From Gordonia rubripertincta (GTDB taxonomy: Bacteria; Actinomycetota; Actinomycetes; Mycobacteriales; Mycobacteriaceae): a DNA stretch of 64,000 nt. The stretch spans positions 3,224,001-3,288,000 of the forward strand of contig NZ_CP136136.1 in assembly GCF_038024875.1 (NCBI RefSeq), given 5' to 3'. The position numbers and the translations under genes were made by a program. Positions within the stretch are counted from its first letter, which is position 1, and the number at the start of each line of letters is the position of its first letter. The notes under the pieces were generated by a model. That model was given only the letters and a program-made list of their open reading frames with translations, did no database searches and was not told the origin of the DNA. Shown here in pieces: positions 43,468 through 51,505 of the stretch.

Positions 43468-45480
43468 GTGACAGATACGGACCTGATCACCGCACCTGCC
43501 GAGCAGGAATCCGCGGGTTCGGCCGGCCCTGACTCGGGGCAACCGGCCAAGACGCGCGCTCGTGCAGCACGTACCGGCCTGTCCGGCATGGTGCTCAGCG
43601 AGCTGCGGACCGTTGCCGGTGAACTCGGCATCAAGGGCACCTCCGGGATGCGCAAGGGCGATCTGATCGCCGCCATCAAGGAGCGCCAGGGCGGCGGAGC
43701 CGCCAAGACCGCAGACGCCAAGGCCGAGGCCAAGAGCCCCGAGACGAAGAACATCGAAGCCAAGAACACCGAGGCGAAGAACACCGAGGCAAAGGCCACC
43801 GAAGGTGCCTCCGCCGAGGCCAAGGCCGACACCAAGACCTCTGAGACCCGGCGCCGTAGCGCCAAGGCCTCGTCTGAGGACGGGCAGCTGTCGATCGTCG
43901 AGTCCGCCGAAGACGGCGACTCCGGTCGGGCGCCCCGCTCGGGCAAGAAGAACGCGAACCCGGAGACCGGCGAGCAGAACGCCGACCAGTCCTCCAAGGG
44001 CGGCGAGTCGAAGGGCGACGCCAACGCGGATTCGCCGAAGGGCGGCGACTCCGACGCCGGTGAGCAGCGCAATCGCCGCAACCGGAACCAGAACCGCGAC
44101 AACCAGAACCGTGAGGGTGGCCAGAACCGCGAGGGCGGCCAGAACCGGGACAACCAGAACCGCGACGGGGGCCAGAACCGCGGCGGCGGTCAGAACCGGG
44201 ACAACCGTGACGACCGTGACGACGACGGCGAAGGCGGCGGTCGTCGCCGGGGACGCCGTTTCCGCGAGCGTCGTCGTGGGCGTGACCGCGAGGGCAGCAG
44301 CCAGAACGAGCCGCAGGTCTCCGAGGACGACGTGTTGCAGCCCGTCGCCGGCATCCTCGACGTGCTCGACAACTACGCCTTCGTCCGCACCTCTGGTTAC
44401 CTCGCCGGTTCCAACGACGTCTACGTGTCGATGAACATGGTGCGCAAGAACGGACTTCGACGCGGCGACGCGATCACCGGTGCGGTCAAGGTGCCGCGCG
44501 AGGGCGACCAGCAGAACCAGCGCCAGAAGTTCAATCCGCTCGTGCGTCTCGACACCGTCAACGGCGGTGACGTGGAGGCGGCGAAGAAGCGCCCCGAGTT
44601 CAACAAGCTCACCCCGCTGTACCCGAACCAGCGACTCCGCCTGGAGACCACGCCGGATCGACTGTCCACCCGCGTGATCGACCTGATCATGCCCATCGGC
44701 AAGGGGCAGCGTGCACTGATCGTCTCGCCGCCGAAGGCCGGTAAGACGACGATCCTGCAGGACATCGCCAACGCGATCACCGTCAACAACCCGGAATGTC
44801 ACCTCATGGTGGTGCTCGTCGACGAGCGTCCCGAAGAGGTCACCGACATGCAGCGCTCGGTCAAGGGTGAGGTCATCGCCTCGACCTTCGACCGTCCGCC
44901 GTCAGACCACACCTCGGTCGCCGAACTCGCCATCGAACGCGCCAAGCGTCTCGTCGAGAGCGGCAAAGACGTTGTGGTGCTTCTGGACTCGATCACCCGT
45001 CTGGGTCGCGCATACAACAACGCGTCGCCGGCGTCGGGCCGAATCCTCTCCGGTGGTGTCGATTCGACCGCTCTGTATCCGCCGAAGCGATTCCTCGGTG
45101 CGGCGCGCAACATCGAGAACGGCGGATCGCTGACGATCATCGCCACCGCGATGGTCGAGACCGGTTCGACCGGTGACACGGTCATCTTCGAGGAGTTCAA
45201 GGGCACCGGCAACGCCGAGCTCAAGCTCGATCGCAAGATCTCCGAGCGCCGCGTGTTCCCCGCGGTCGACGTCAACCCGTCGGGCACCCGCAAGGACGAG
45301 CTCCTGCTCTCGCCCGACGAGTTCGCCATCGTCCACAAGCTGCGTCGTCTCCTGTCCGGTCTCGACTCGCAGCAGGCGATCGATCTGCTGATCAGCCAGC
45401 TCAAGAAGACCAAGACGAACATCGAGTTCCTGATGTCGGTCCAGAAGACCGCTCCGGGAGCCGGTGGCAACGACGACTAG
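43468..45480 (+). CDS. rho: Transcription termination factor Rho with low-complexity insert
   Basis: 670 residues, hexameric RNA helicase that ends transcription. A short N-terminal helical domain (MVLSELRTVAGELGIKG) is followed by an insert of about 210 residues: a Lys/Ala/Glu part with repeats of EAKNT (about 75-125) and an Asn/Gln/Arg/Gly part with repeats of NQNREGGQ type (about 205-255). Then the RNA-binding OB domain (GILDVLDNYAFVRTSGYL), Walker A SPPKAGKTT near 420, VLVDERPEEVTDM and LLDSITRLGRAYN. The catalytic half is standard. Inserts here occur in actinobacterial Rho and add RNA contacts. Confidence 0.96.
   Translation: MTDTDLITAPAEQESAGSAGPDSGQPAKTRARAARTGLSGMVLSELRTVAGELGIKGTSGMRKGDLIAAIKERQGGGAAKTADAKAEAKSPETKNIEAKNTEAKNTEAKATEGASAEAKADTKTSETRRRSAKASSEDGQLSIVESAEDGDSGRAPRSGKKNANPETGEQNADQSSKGGESKGDANADSPKGGDSDAGEQRNRRNRNQNRDNQNREGGQNREGGQNRDNQNRDGGQNRGGGQNRDNRDDRDDDGEGGGRRRGRRFRERRRGRDREGSSQNEPQVSEDDVLQPVAGILDVLDNYAFVRTSGYLAGSNDVYVSMNMVRKNGLRRGDAITGAVKVPREGDQQNQRQKFNPLVRLDTVNGGDVEAAKKRPEFNKLTPLYPNQRLRLETTPDRLSTRVIDLIMPIGKGQRALIVSPPKAGKTTILQDIANAITVNNPECHLMVVLVDERPEEVTDMQRSVKGEVIASTFDRPPSDHTSVAELAIERAKRLVESGKDVVVLLDSITRLGRAYNNASPASGRILSGGVDSTALYPPKRFLGAARNIENGGSLTIIATAMVETGSTGDTVIFEEFKGTGNAELKLDRKISERRVFPAVDVNPSGTRKDELLLSPDEFAIVHKLRRLLSGLDSQQAIDLLISQLKKTKTNIEFLMSVQKTAPGAGGNDD
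44084..44206 (+). repeat. Asn/Gln/Arg/Gly-coding degenerate repeats in rho
   Basis: Units of the form (A)ACCAGAACCGNGA with GGNGG spacers recur about eight times and encode QNR-centred repeats. Degenerate tandem coding repeats, not a CRISPR array. Confidence 0.7.
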
Positions 45481-45493
45481 ATCGACGAATTCA

Positions 45494-45533
45494 CCGACGG
45501 CCCTGTCCCGCATCACGCGGGCAGGGCCGTCGG
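45494..45533 (+). terminator. Terminator after rho
   Basis: CCGACGGCCCTGTCCCGC pairs with GCGGGCAGGGCCGTCGG around ATCAC, with a single bulged T; 16 bp after the rho stop. Followed by CGTTGTG rather than a T-run. Confidence 0.75.
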
Positions 45534-45578
45534 CGTTGTGCATGTGGTCGACCGACTGCTGGACCTCAGCACGGGTGG

Positions 45579-45598
45579 CAGACTTCGATCGAAGTCTG
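45579..45598. repeat. Perfect 20-bp palindrome
   Basis: CAGACTTCGATCGAAGTCTG reads the same on both strands. It lies in the 200-bp space between the convergent rho and CysJ-like genes. No loop is present, so it is more likely a protein site than an RNA hairpin. Confidence 0.6.
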
Positions 45599-45624
45599 GC
45601 TGTCGAGTTGACGTCGACCGGTCC

Positions 45625-45682
45625 GGGAGCGGGGTTACGCGTCCGCGCCCTGCGGGCGAGCGGGCGCGTTCGTTCCGCTCCC
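45625..45682 (-). terminator. Hairpin after the CysJ-like gene
   Basis: GGGAGCGG (45625-45632) pairs with CCGCTCCC (45675-45682) and CGCGCCC (45644-45650) with GGGCGCG (45662-45668). It lies 54 bp beyond the stop of the CysJ-like gene on its strand. Confidence 0.5.
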
Positions 45683-45735
45683 TGTCGGGTCGTCGGTGGA
45701 GTCGGGCACCGCGCGCGGGTCTCGGGGGACTCGGC

Positions 45736-46959
45736 TCAGTAGACGTCGCGGGCGTAGCGGCCGGCGGCGCGGAGCGCGTCGACGTAGTCGCGGGCGGCGT
45801 CGGAGTCGAGACCGCCGTGCTGGGCGACGATCTCGTGCAGGGCCGCGTCGACGTCGCCGGCCATCGTGGCGGCATCACCGCACACGTAGACGTGGGCGCC
45901 CTTCTCCAGCCAGGCGAACAGGTCTGCGCCGTTCTCGCGCATCCGGTCCTGCACGTAGACCTTGTGCTCCTGGTCCCGCGAGAAGGCGAGATCCAGTCGG
46001 TCCAGCAGGCCGTCGGTGACGAAACCGTCGATCTCGTCGGCGTAGAGGTAGTCGGTGTCGCGATGCTGGTCGCCGAAGAACAACCAGTTCGGTCCGGTCG
46101 AGCCGGAGGCCGCACGGTGATGGAGGAAGGCGCGGAACGGGGCGATGCCGGTCCCCGGACCGATCATGACGGCCGGGACGTCGCCCTCGGGAAGACGAAA
46201 CGTCTTGTTGGGGGTGATGAAGACGTTCACGGTGTCGCCGGGTGCGCAGCGGTCGGCGAGGTGCGTCGAGCAGACACCGCCGCGTTCGCGGTCGTCGGCG
46301 ACGTAGCGCACGGTCGCCATCGTGATGTGCACGGTCCCCGGGTGAACCGTGGGGCTCGACGAGATCGAGTACTCGCGGTGGGCGAGCGGACTGAGTTCCT
46401 CGAGAAGTTCCTCGGGGGCGAAGTGCAGCGCCGGATCGATGTTCAGCAGGTCGAGCACATCACGGCCGCGGAGCCAGACGTCGAGCGCCGGTGCGTCGCC
46501 GGCCTCGATCAAGCGGGTGAGCTCGGCGTGACCGGTACGCTCGGCCACCGCCCTCGCCAGGTACTTCGACGGGCAGCCGATCTCGTAGCGCGTGCTCAGG
46601 GCCTCGCGCAGGCTGTAGGTGGCCTTTCGATCGGCAATGATCTCGTCGCCGGCCGCGCCCAGGCGGTCGAGCAGGAGATCCACCAGGGCGGGATCGTTGA
46701 CCGGCGTGATGGCGATGCCGTCGCCCGGCTCGTAGGTGATGCCGCTGTCGCCGAGCGAGATCTCGACGTGCCGGACCTCCTTGGCCGATCCCGGGCCCGA
46801 CAGGACGGTGTTGGCGAGGATCGTCGCGGGGTAGGGATTACGGCGGTTCCACGGTGACCGCGCCGGCTTGCGCCGCGCGGGAGCGGTCTGCGGCATGGAC
46901 GACTCGTCCGGGGTGGTGCTCAGTGGGGTGCTGGTACCGGCCGAAGCGGCGTCGTACAT
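45736..46959 (-). CDS. CysJ-like FAD/NADPH reductase lacking the flavodoxin domain
   Basis: 407 residues of the sulfite reductase flavoprotein/P450 reductase family. FAD domain with REYSISSSP and GGVCSTHLAD, NADP domain with MIGPGTGIAPFRAFLHHR, FFGDQHRDTDYLY and the ending YVCGDAATMAGDVDAAL, then an aromatic C-terminus (Tyr). The N-terminal FMN flavodoxin domain of CysJ is absent, so electrons must pass to a separate flavodoxin or directly to an iron-sulfur partner. No sulfite or nitrite reductase gene is adjacent. A palindrome TAAGGG-CA-CCCTTA lies 50 bp upstream, suggesting control. Confidence 0.85.
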   Translation of the reverse strand: MYDAASAGTSTPLSTTPDESSMPQTAPARRKPARSPWNRRNPYPATILANTVLSGPGSAKEVRHVEISLGDSGITYEPGDGIAITPVNDPALVDLLLDRLGAAGDEIIADRKATYSLREALSTRYEIGCPSKYLARAVAERTGHAELTRLIEAGDAPALDVWLRGRDVLDLLNIDPALHFAPEELLEELSPLAHREYSISSSPTVHPGTVHITMATVRYVADDRERGGVCSTHLADRCAPGDTVNVFITPNKTFRLPEGDVPAVMIGPGTGIAPFRAFLHHRAASGSTGPNWLFFGDQHRDTDYLYADEIDGFVTDGLLDRLDLAFSRDQEHKVYVQDRMRENGADLFAWLEKGAHVYVCGDAATMAGDVDAALHEIVAQHGGLDSDAARDYVDALRAAGRYARDVY

Positions 46960-46999
46960 CGAGAGTCCTTCGTGGTCGCGGACGGTTGGCCGTCGGCCA

Positions 47000-47025
47000 C
47001 CGTACTATGTTAAGGGCACCCTTAC
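47000..47025. promoter_or_regulatory. Palindrome upstream of the CysJ-like gene
   Basis: TAAGGG-CA-CCCTTA (47011-47024) lies between the divergent CysJ-like and rpmE genes, next to TACTAT at 47003-47008 (a possible -10 for the plus strand). It has a loose likeness to DtxR/IdeR iron boxes, but the match is poor, so the regulator is open. Confidence 0.45.
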
Positions 47026-47215
47026 GACCCTTCCGGGGTGTGATATTGGCCGGGAATCAAACGGGTGGCCCCGCTGTTGACCGACGTGCGACCGCTGCGT
47101 CCGCGATTTCCGTCGCGAACGGCACACATGGCATACTGAGCGGTCGAGTCCGGTTCCGGTTCACACCGTCGAGAGGCGACGGTGACCCGGCGACCCGAGA
47201 AAGGGACACCGAGAT

Positions 47216-47428
47216 ATGAAGCAGGGAATTCACCCCGAGTACGCGGCGACCACCGTCGTCTGCGGCTGCGGCAACACGTTCGAGACCCGCAGCACCGCTG
47301 CCAACGGTCGTATCAACGTCGAAGTCTGCTCGCAGTGCCACCCGTTCTACACGGGCAAGCAGAAGATCCTCGACACCGGCGGCCGTGTCGCCCGGTTCGA
47401 GAAGCGCTACGGCAAGCGCTCCAAGTAG
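47216..47428 (+). CDS. rpmE: 50S ribosomal protein L31
   Basis: 70 residues. The C+ form: CGCG (Cys16, Cys18) and CSQC (Cys37, Cys40) make a zinc ribbon, so this is the zinc-dependent L31 (sequence start MKQGIHPEYAATTVV). Stands between the CysJ-like gene and prfA as in other actinobacteria (rho-rpmE-prfA). GAGAAAGGGACACCGAG before ATG 47216 holds the ribosome site. Confidence 0.95.
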   Translation: MKQGIHPEYAATTVVCGCGNTFETRSTAANGRINVEVCSQCHPFYTGKQKILDTGGRVARFEKRYGKRSK

Positions 47429-47437
47429 ACCACGCTG

Positions 47438-47481
47438 CGACGCCCGCCCGACGCCGAGTCGGGACGGGCGTCGTTGTGTTT
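47438..47481 (+). terminator. Terminator after rpmE
   Basis: CGACGCCCG-C-CCGAC pairs with GTCGG-GA-CGGGCGTCG, followed by TTGTGTTT, 10 bp after the rpmE stop. This is the most intrinsic-like terminator in the window, though prfA follows closely. Confidence 0.75.
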
Positions 47482-47562
47482 GACCAGGTCTTTCCTTCCC
47501 CCGAGCATTCTTGCCGAAGGTGTCTTCGGCGGTGAGTTCCGTTTCCACGAGTGAGGTTCGCA

Positions 47563-48639
47563 GTGAGTACGCAGAGTCCGTCGGCCATCGATGACATCTT
47601 GGCCGAGCACTCCGGTCTCGAGCGTCAGCTCGCAGACCCCTCGCTCCACGACGACCCGGCCGCCGCCCGGCGGGTGGGCAAGCGGTTCGCCGAACTCGCC
47701 CCGGTGATGTCGACCTACAACAAGCTCAAGGCGGCCCGCGAGGACCTCGAGGCGGCGCGTGAACTCGCCGCCGACGACCCGTCCTTCGCCGCCGAGATCC
47801 CCGCCCTCGAGAGGACCGTCGAGGAACTCGACGCGACGCTCACCGACCTGCTCGCCCCGCGCGATCCGCACGACAGCGACGACGTGGTCCTCGAGATCAA
47901 GTCCGGCGCCGGCGGCGAGGAGTCCGCGCTGTTCGCCTCCGACCTCGCGCGCATGTACCTCAAGTACTGCGAGCGACACGGCTGGAAGGTGCAGACCCTC
48001 GGTGTGACCGAATCCGACCTCGGCGGCTACAAAGAGGCGACCTTCTCGATCAAGTCCAAGGAGACCGTCCGCGACGGCGTCTGGTCGCGACTCAAGTTCG
48101 AGGGCGGCGTGCACCGCGTCCAGCGGGTGCCGGTGACCGAGTCCCAGGGACGCATCCACACCTCGGCGGCCGGTGTGCTCATCTACCCCGAGCCAGAAGA
48201 GGTCGCCGAGGTCGCGATCGACGAATCCGACCTCCGCATCGACGTCTACCGGTCCTCGGGCAAGGGTGGCCAGGGTGTCAACACCACCGACTCCGCGGTC
48301 CGGATCACCCACCTGCCCACCGGAATCGTCGTGACCTGCCAGAACGAGCGGTCGCAGCTTCAGAACAAGGCCCGCGCCATGCAGGTCCTCGCCGCCCGCC
48401 TCCAGTCGGCGGCGGAGGAGGAGGCCGAGGCCGCGGCCGCGGAGGGTCGTGCTGCGCAGATCCGCACCGTCGACCGGTCCGAGCGCATCCGCACCTACAA
48501 CTTCCCCGAGAACCGAATCACCGATCACCGCATCGGCTACAAGGCCAACAACCTCGACGCCGTCCTCGCCGGGGACATGGACAACCTCCTCGACGCGCTC
48601 GTCGCCGCCGAGCGTCAGGCCCGCATGGAAGCCGAATAA
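47563..48639 (+). CDS. prfA: Peptide chain release factor 1
   Basis: 358 residues. GGQ motif in SGKGGQGVNTTDSAVR (methylated by PrmC, next gene) and recognition of UAA/UAG via the domain-2 PxT-like loop region. GTG 47563 is chosen because GAGG lies 6 nt upstream and the protein then begins with the usual STQSPSAIDDIL; GTG 47551 adds four residues. prmC starts 4 bp after the stop, a natural functional pair. Confidence 0.95.
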   Translation: MSTQSPSAIDDILAEHSGLERQLADPSLHDDPAAARRVGKRFAELAPVMSTYNKLKAAREDLEAARELAADDPSFAAEIPALERTVEELDATLTDLLAPRDPHDSDDVVLEIKSGAGGEESALFASDLARMYLKYCERHGWKVQTLGVTESDLGGYKEATFSIKSKETVRDGVWSRLKFEGGVHRVQRVPVTESQGRIHTSAAGVLIYPEPEEVAEVAIDESDLRIDVYRSSGKGGQGVNTTDSAVRITHLPTGIVVTCQNERSQLQNKARAMQVLAARLQSAAEEEAEAAAAEGRAAQIRTVDRSERIRTYNFPENRITDHRIGYKANNLDAVLAGDMDNLLDALVAAERQARMEAE

Positions 48640-48643
48640 CCCG

Positions 48644-49522
48644 ATGTCGGACGCGCCGGCCCGGGTGGCCGACGAAATCCGCAGTGCCACTGCACGACTT
48701 GTAGCCGCTGGGATCGACTCGGCACGACGCGACGCCGAATGGCTGATGTCGCACGTCCTCTCGTGCGACCCCGGCCGCCTGATCGTCATGGACACCATCG
48801 ACGATGCGCACGTCCGCGAGTTCCGGTCGGCCATCGAACAGCGGGAGCGTCGAATCCCGTTGCAGCACATCGTCGGGACCGCGGCATTCGGTCCGCTCGA
48901 GCTCGCCGTCGGGCCGGGCGTGTTCATTCCGCGACCGGAGACCGAATATCTGCTCGAATGGGCGGCGTCCGCCGCCGCGACCATGACGGACCCGGTGCGC
49001 ATCGTCGATCTCTGTAGCGGGAGCGGCGCCCTGGCCATCGGCCTGGCGACGCTGGTCCGTTCCGCACGCGTGACGGCCGTCGAAGTGGATGACACTGCGT
49101 TGAAGTGGCTGCGGCGCAACGTTTCCGACGCGCCGGCAGGGGTTCGGGAGCGGATCGACGTGGTCGCCGCGGACGTCACCGACGCCGACGAGGTCGGCCG
49201 CGCGATCCCGGCGGGGACCGTCTCGGTCGTCGTGACCAACCCGCCGTACGTCCCGCTGCGATCCGAGGTCGGTCCCGAGGTGGACCACGACCCGGCGCGC
49301 GCCGTCTTCGGCGGTGACGACGGCATGAGCGTGATCATCCCGATGGTTCCGATCATCGCGACCATGCTTGCCCCGGGCGGTCTCGTCGGCATCGAACACG
49401 ACGACACGACCTCGAAAGCCGTCGTCGGCTGTTTCCGCGCCCACGGCGGATTCGACGAAGTGACCGCCCGTGCGGATCTGGCCGGACGGCCGCGCTTCGT
49501 GACCGCCCGCCGCGTCGGCTGA
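48644..49522 (+). CDS. prmC: Release factor glutamine methyltransferase PrmC
   Basis: 292 residues. N-terminal helical domain for release-factor contact, then GVFIPRPETE, SAM motif VDLCSGSGALAIGLA and catalytic NPPYVP. It methylates the GGQ glutamine of RF1 and RF2. It differs from the second NPPY methyltransferase at 5.9 kb, which lacks the N-terminal domain. ATG 48644 follows prfA by 4 bp; a longer open frame upstream lies inside prfA. Confidence 0.94.
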   Translation: MSDAPARVADEIRSATARLVAAGIDSARRDAEWLMSHVLSCDPGRLIVMDTIDDAHVREFRSAIEQRERRIPLQHIVGTAAFGPLELAVGPGVFIPRPETEYLLEWAASAAATMTDPVRIVDLCSGSGALAIGLATLVRSARVTAVEVDDTALKWLRRNVSDAPAGVRERIDVVAADVTDADEVGRAIPAGTVSVVVTNPPYVPLRSEVGPEVDHDPARAVFGGDDGMSVIIPMVPIIATMLAPGGLVGIEHDDTTSKAVVGCFRAHGGFDEVTARADLAGRPRFVTARRVG

Positions 49523-49569
49523 GGCGCGTCTGCCGGAATGCGCGATCGGTGGCATGAAAGGATGGACCG

Positions 49570-50223
49570 GTGAGCATTGTTTTCGACTGCAACGATCCGC
49601 AGAGCCGTTCGGCGGGCATTCGCGCGGCTGTCGGGGCGGCGAAGGCGGGACGCCTGGTGGTGGTCCCCACCGACACGCTCTACGGAGTCGGTTGCGACGC
49701 CTTCGATTCCGACGCCGTCGGCTCGCTGCTCGCGGCCAAGCACCGTGGCCGGGACATGCCGGTGCCGGTCCTCGTCGGCTCCTGGCATTCCATCGACGGA
49801 CTCGTCCTGTCCGTCCCGCAGAACGCCCGCGATCTGATCGAGGCGTTCTGGCCCGGCGGACTGAGTCTCGTTGTCCGTCAGGCGCCTTCGCTGGCCTGGG
49901 ATCTCGGCGACACCGACGGCACCGTCATGTTGCGCATGCCGCTGCATCCCGTCGCGATCGAGCTGTTGCGCGAGGTCGGGCCGATGGCGGTGTCGAGCGC
50001 GAACGTGTCGGGCCGTCCGCCCGCCACCACGGTCGACGAGGCGCGGGAACAGCTCGGCGACAAGATCTCGGTGTACCTCGACGGCGGGCCCGCGCCGATC
50101 GCCCAGGCGTCGACGATCGTCGACGTGTCGGGCGCGCAGCCGCGCGTCCTGCGTGAGGGCGCCATCACGATCGAGGCCGTCGCCGAGGTCCTCGACGTCG
50201 ATCCCGACTCACTGCGTGGGTGA
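49570..50223 (+). CDS. tsaC: L-threonylcarbamoyladenylate synthase (Sua5/YrdC/YciO)
   Basis: 217 residues. PTDTLYGVGCDAFD, VPVLVGSW, LRMPLHPVAIELLREVGPMAVSSANVSGRPPATT are the YrdC-fold marks that bind threonine, bicarbonate and ATP. It makes the activated intermediate for t6A37 in ANN-decoding tRNAs. The C-terminal ~30 residues are short, not a full Sua5 domain. GTG 49570 has GAAAGGA 8 nt upstream. Conserved position between prmC and the SHMT-like gene. Confidence 0.9.
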   Translation: MSIVFDCNDPQSRSAGIRAAVGAAKAGRLVVVPTDTLYGVGCDAFDSDAVGSLLAAKHRGRDMPVPVLVGSWHSIDGLVLSVPQNARDLIEAFWPGGLSLVVRQAPSLAWDLGDTDGTVMLRMPLHPVAIELLREVGPMAVSSANVSGRPPATTVDEAREQLGDKISVYLDGGPAPIAQASTIVDVSGAQPRVLREGAITIEAVAEVLDVDPDSLRG

Positions 50224-50224
50224 G

Positions 50225-51448
50225 ATGCCGCCGGGCATCGGTTCGACGGGTGACCCGCAGATCGACGCGCTGATCGAGCGGGAGTCGACCCGCCGGCGGA
50301 CGTGGCTCCAACTGCTCGCGAGCGAGACCGAACCGACTCCCGGGGTGCGGGCCGCGATGGCCTCGACCTTCGACTCGAAGTACGCCGAGGGGCGACCCGG
50401 GTCCCGCTATCACGGTGGATGCGAGGTCGTCGACGAGCTCGAGGAACTCGCGACCGGCCGGGCGCGGGACCTCTTCGGTGCCGATCACGTCGACGTCCAG
50501 CCGCTGTCGGGGAGTGCGGCGAACCTCGCCGTCCACGCGGCGTTCGCCCAACCGGGCGACCCCGTGCTCGCGCTGCGGCTCGAACACGGCGGGCACCAGA
50601 CCCACGGTTCACGTGCCAACTTCTCCGGCCGCTGGTTCTCGCCTCTGCACTACGAGGTGCGCCGCGACGACGAACTCGTCGACTACGACCAGGTCCGGGA
50701 ACTCGCTCTCGTGCACCGACCGCGGATGCTGGTCGCGGGCGCCACGACGTATTCGCGCTCCTTCGACTACCCGCTGCTGCGCGAGATCGCCGACGAGGCC
50801 GAGTGCATCCTCCTGGTCGACGCGGCCCACCTCGCCGGACACGTTGTCGCCGGGCTGCTCCCGTCGCCTGTGCCACACGCCGACGTCGTCACCTTCTCCA
50901 CCAACAAGGTCTTCCGCGGGCCCCGCGGCGGCGTCATCCTGGCGCGCGCCGAGCATGCGGACGCGCTGCGTAAAGCGATCCACCCGTTCATCCAGGGTGG
51001 ACCATCCATGCACGCGATCGCCGCGAAGGCCGTCGCCTTCCACGACGCCGGTACCGAGGAGTTCGCGACCTACGCGCGGGCGACCGTGCGCAACGCGAGC
51101 GACCTCGCCGACGCGTTGACCGCCCGCGGGCTGCGCGTGGTCTCCGGGGGCACCGAGACCCATCTCGCGGTTGTCGACGTCGCCGCTCTCGGCATCTCCG
51201 GGTCCGAGGCGCAGGATCGTCTCAATCGTTCGGGGATCGTGGTCGACAAAGCGGTCCTGCCGTTCGACGAGCGTCCCGTCGCCGAGGGATCGGGCATCCG
51301 GATCGGCACCCCGGCGGCCACCTCCCGGGGCCTGACCGCGGACATGATCCCGGCGGTCGCCGACGCGATGCTGGCCGCGATGACGACCGACGACCTCGCG
51401 ACGCACGACCGGATCCACCGCGAGATCAGCGGCCTCGCATGCGGGTAG
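50225..51448 (+). CDS. Serine hydroxymethyltransferase-like PLP protein, altered active site
   Basis: 407 residues, SHMT fold. Kept: YAEG (Glu57 of the E. coli enzyme), HGGH, VDAAHLAG (Asp200), the PLP Lys in TNKVFRGPRGG and the carboxylate Arg in SGIRIGTPA. Changed: the His before the PLP Lys is Asn (T-N-K instead of T-H-K), the second Tyr of the RYYGG motif is His (RYHGG), and the Gly-rich loop FPGGQGGP reads HPFIQGGP. This may be a specialised paralogue rather than the housekeeping GlyA. It begins 1 bp after the tsaC stop and leads into wecA; Streptomyces has a gene of this family at the same place. Confidence 0.8.
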   Translation: MPPGIGSTGDPQIDALIERESTRRRTWLQLLASETEPTPGVRAAMASTFDSKYAEGRPGSRYHGGCEVVDELEELATGRARDLFGADHVDVQPLSGSAANLAVHAAFAQPGDPVLALRLEHGGHQTHGSRANFSGRWFSPLHYEVRRDDELVDYDQVRELALVHRPRMLVAGATTYSRSFDYPLLREIADEAECILLVDAAHLAGHVVAGLLPSPVPHADVVTFSTNKVFRGPRGGVILARAEHADALRKAIHPFIQGGPSMHAIAAKAVAFHDAGTEEFATYARATVRNASDLADALTARGLRVVSGGTETHLAVVDVAALGISGSEAQDRLNRSGIVVDKAVLPFDERPVAEGSGIRIGTPAATSRGLTADMIPAVADAMLAAMTTDDLATHDRIHREISGLACG

Positions 51449-51505
51449 CGTTGTCCGGGTGTCCGATACGTCCCCAGCGACCTCCACGGCGGGAGTGGTG
51501 AGCCG

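Noticed and set aside
43083..43471. Small open frames in the rho leader
   Set aside because: They have no ribosome site, no domain and atypical composition; the region is better explained as a leader.
44084..44206. Regularly spaced repeats that could be mistaken for a CRISPR array
   Set aside because: They are degenerate, in frame with rho and encode the Asn/Gln-rich tract.
47010..47025. Iron box (IdeR/DtxR site)
   Set aside because: Only the outer TTA and TAA-like ends match the 19-bp consensus; it is recorded as an unassigned palindrome instead.
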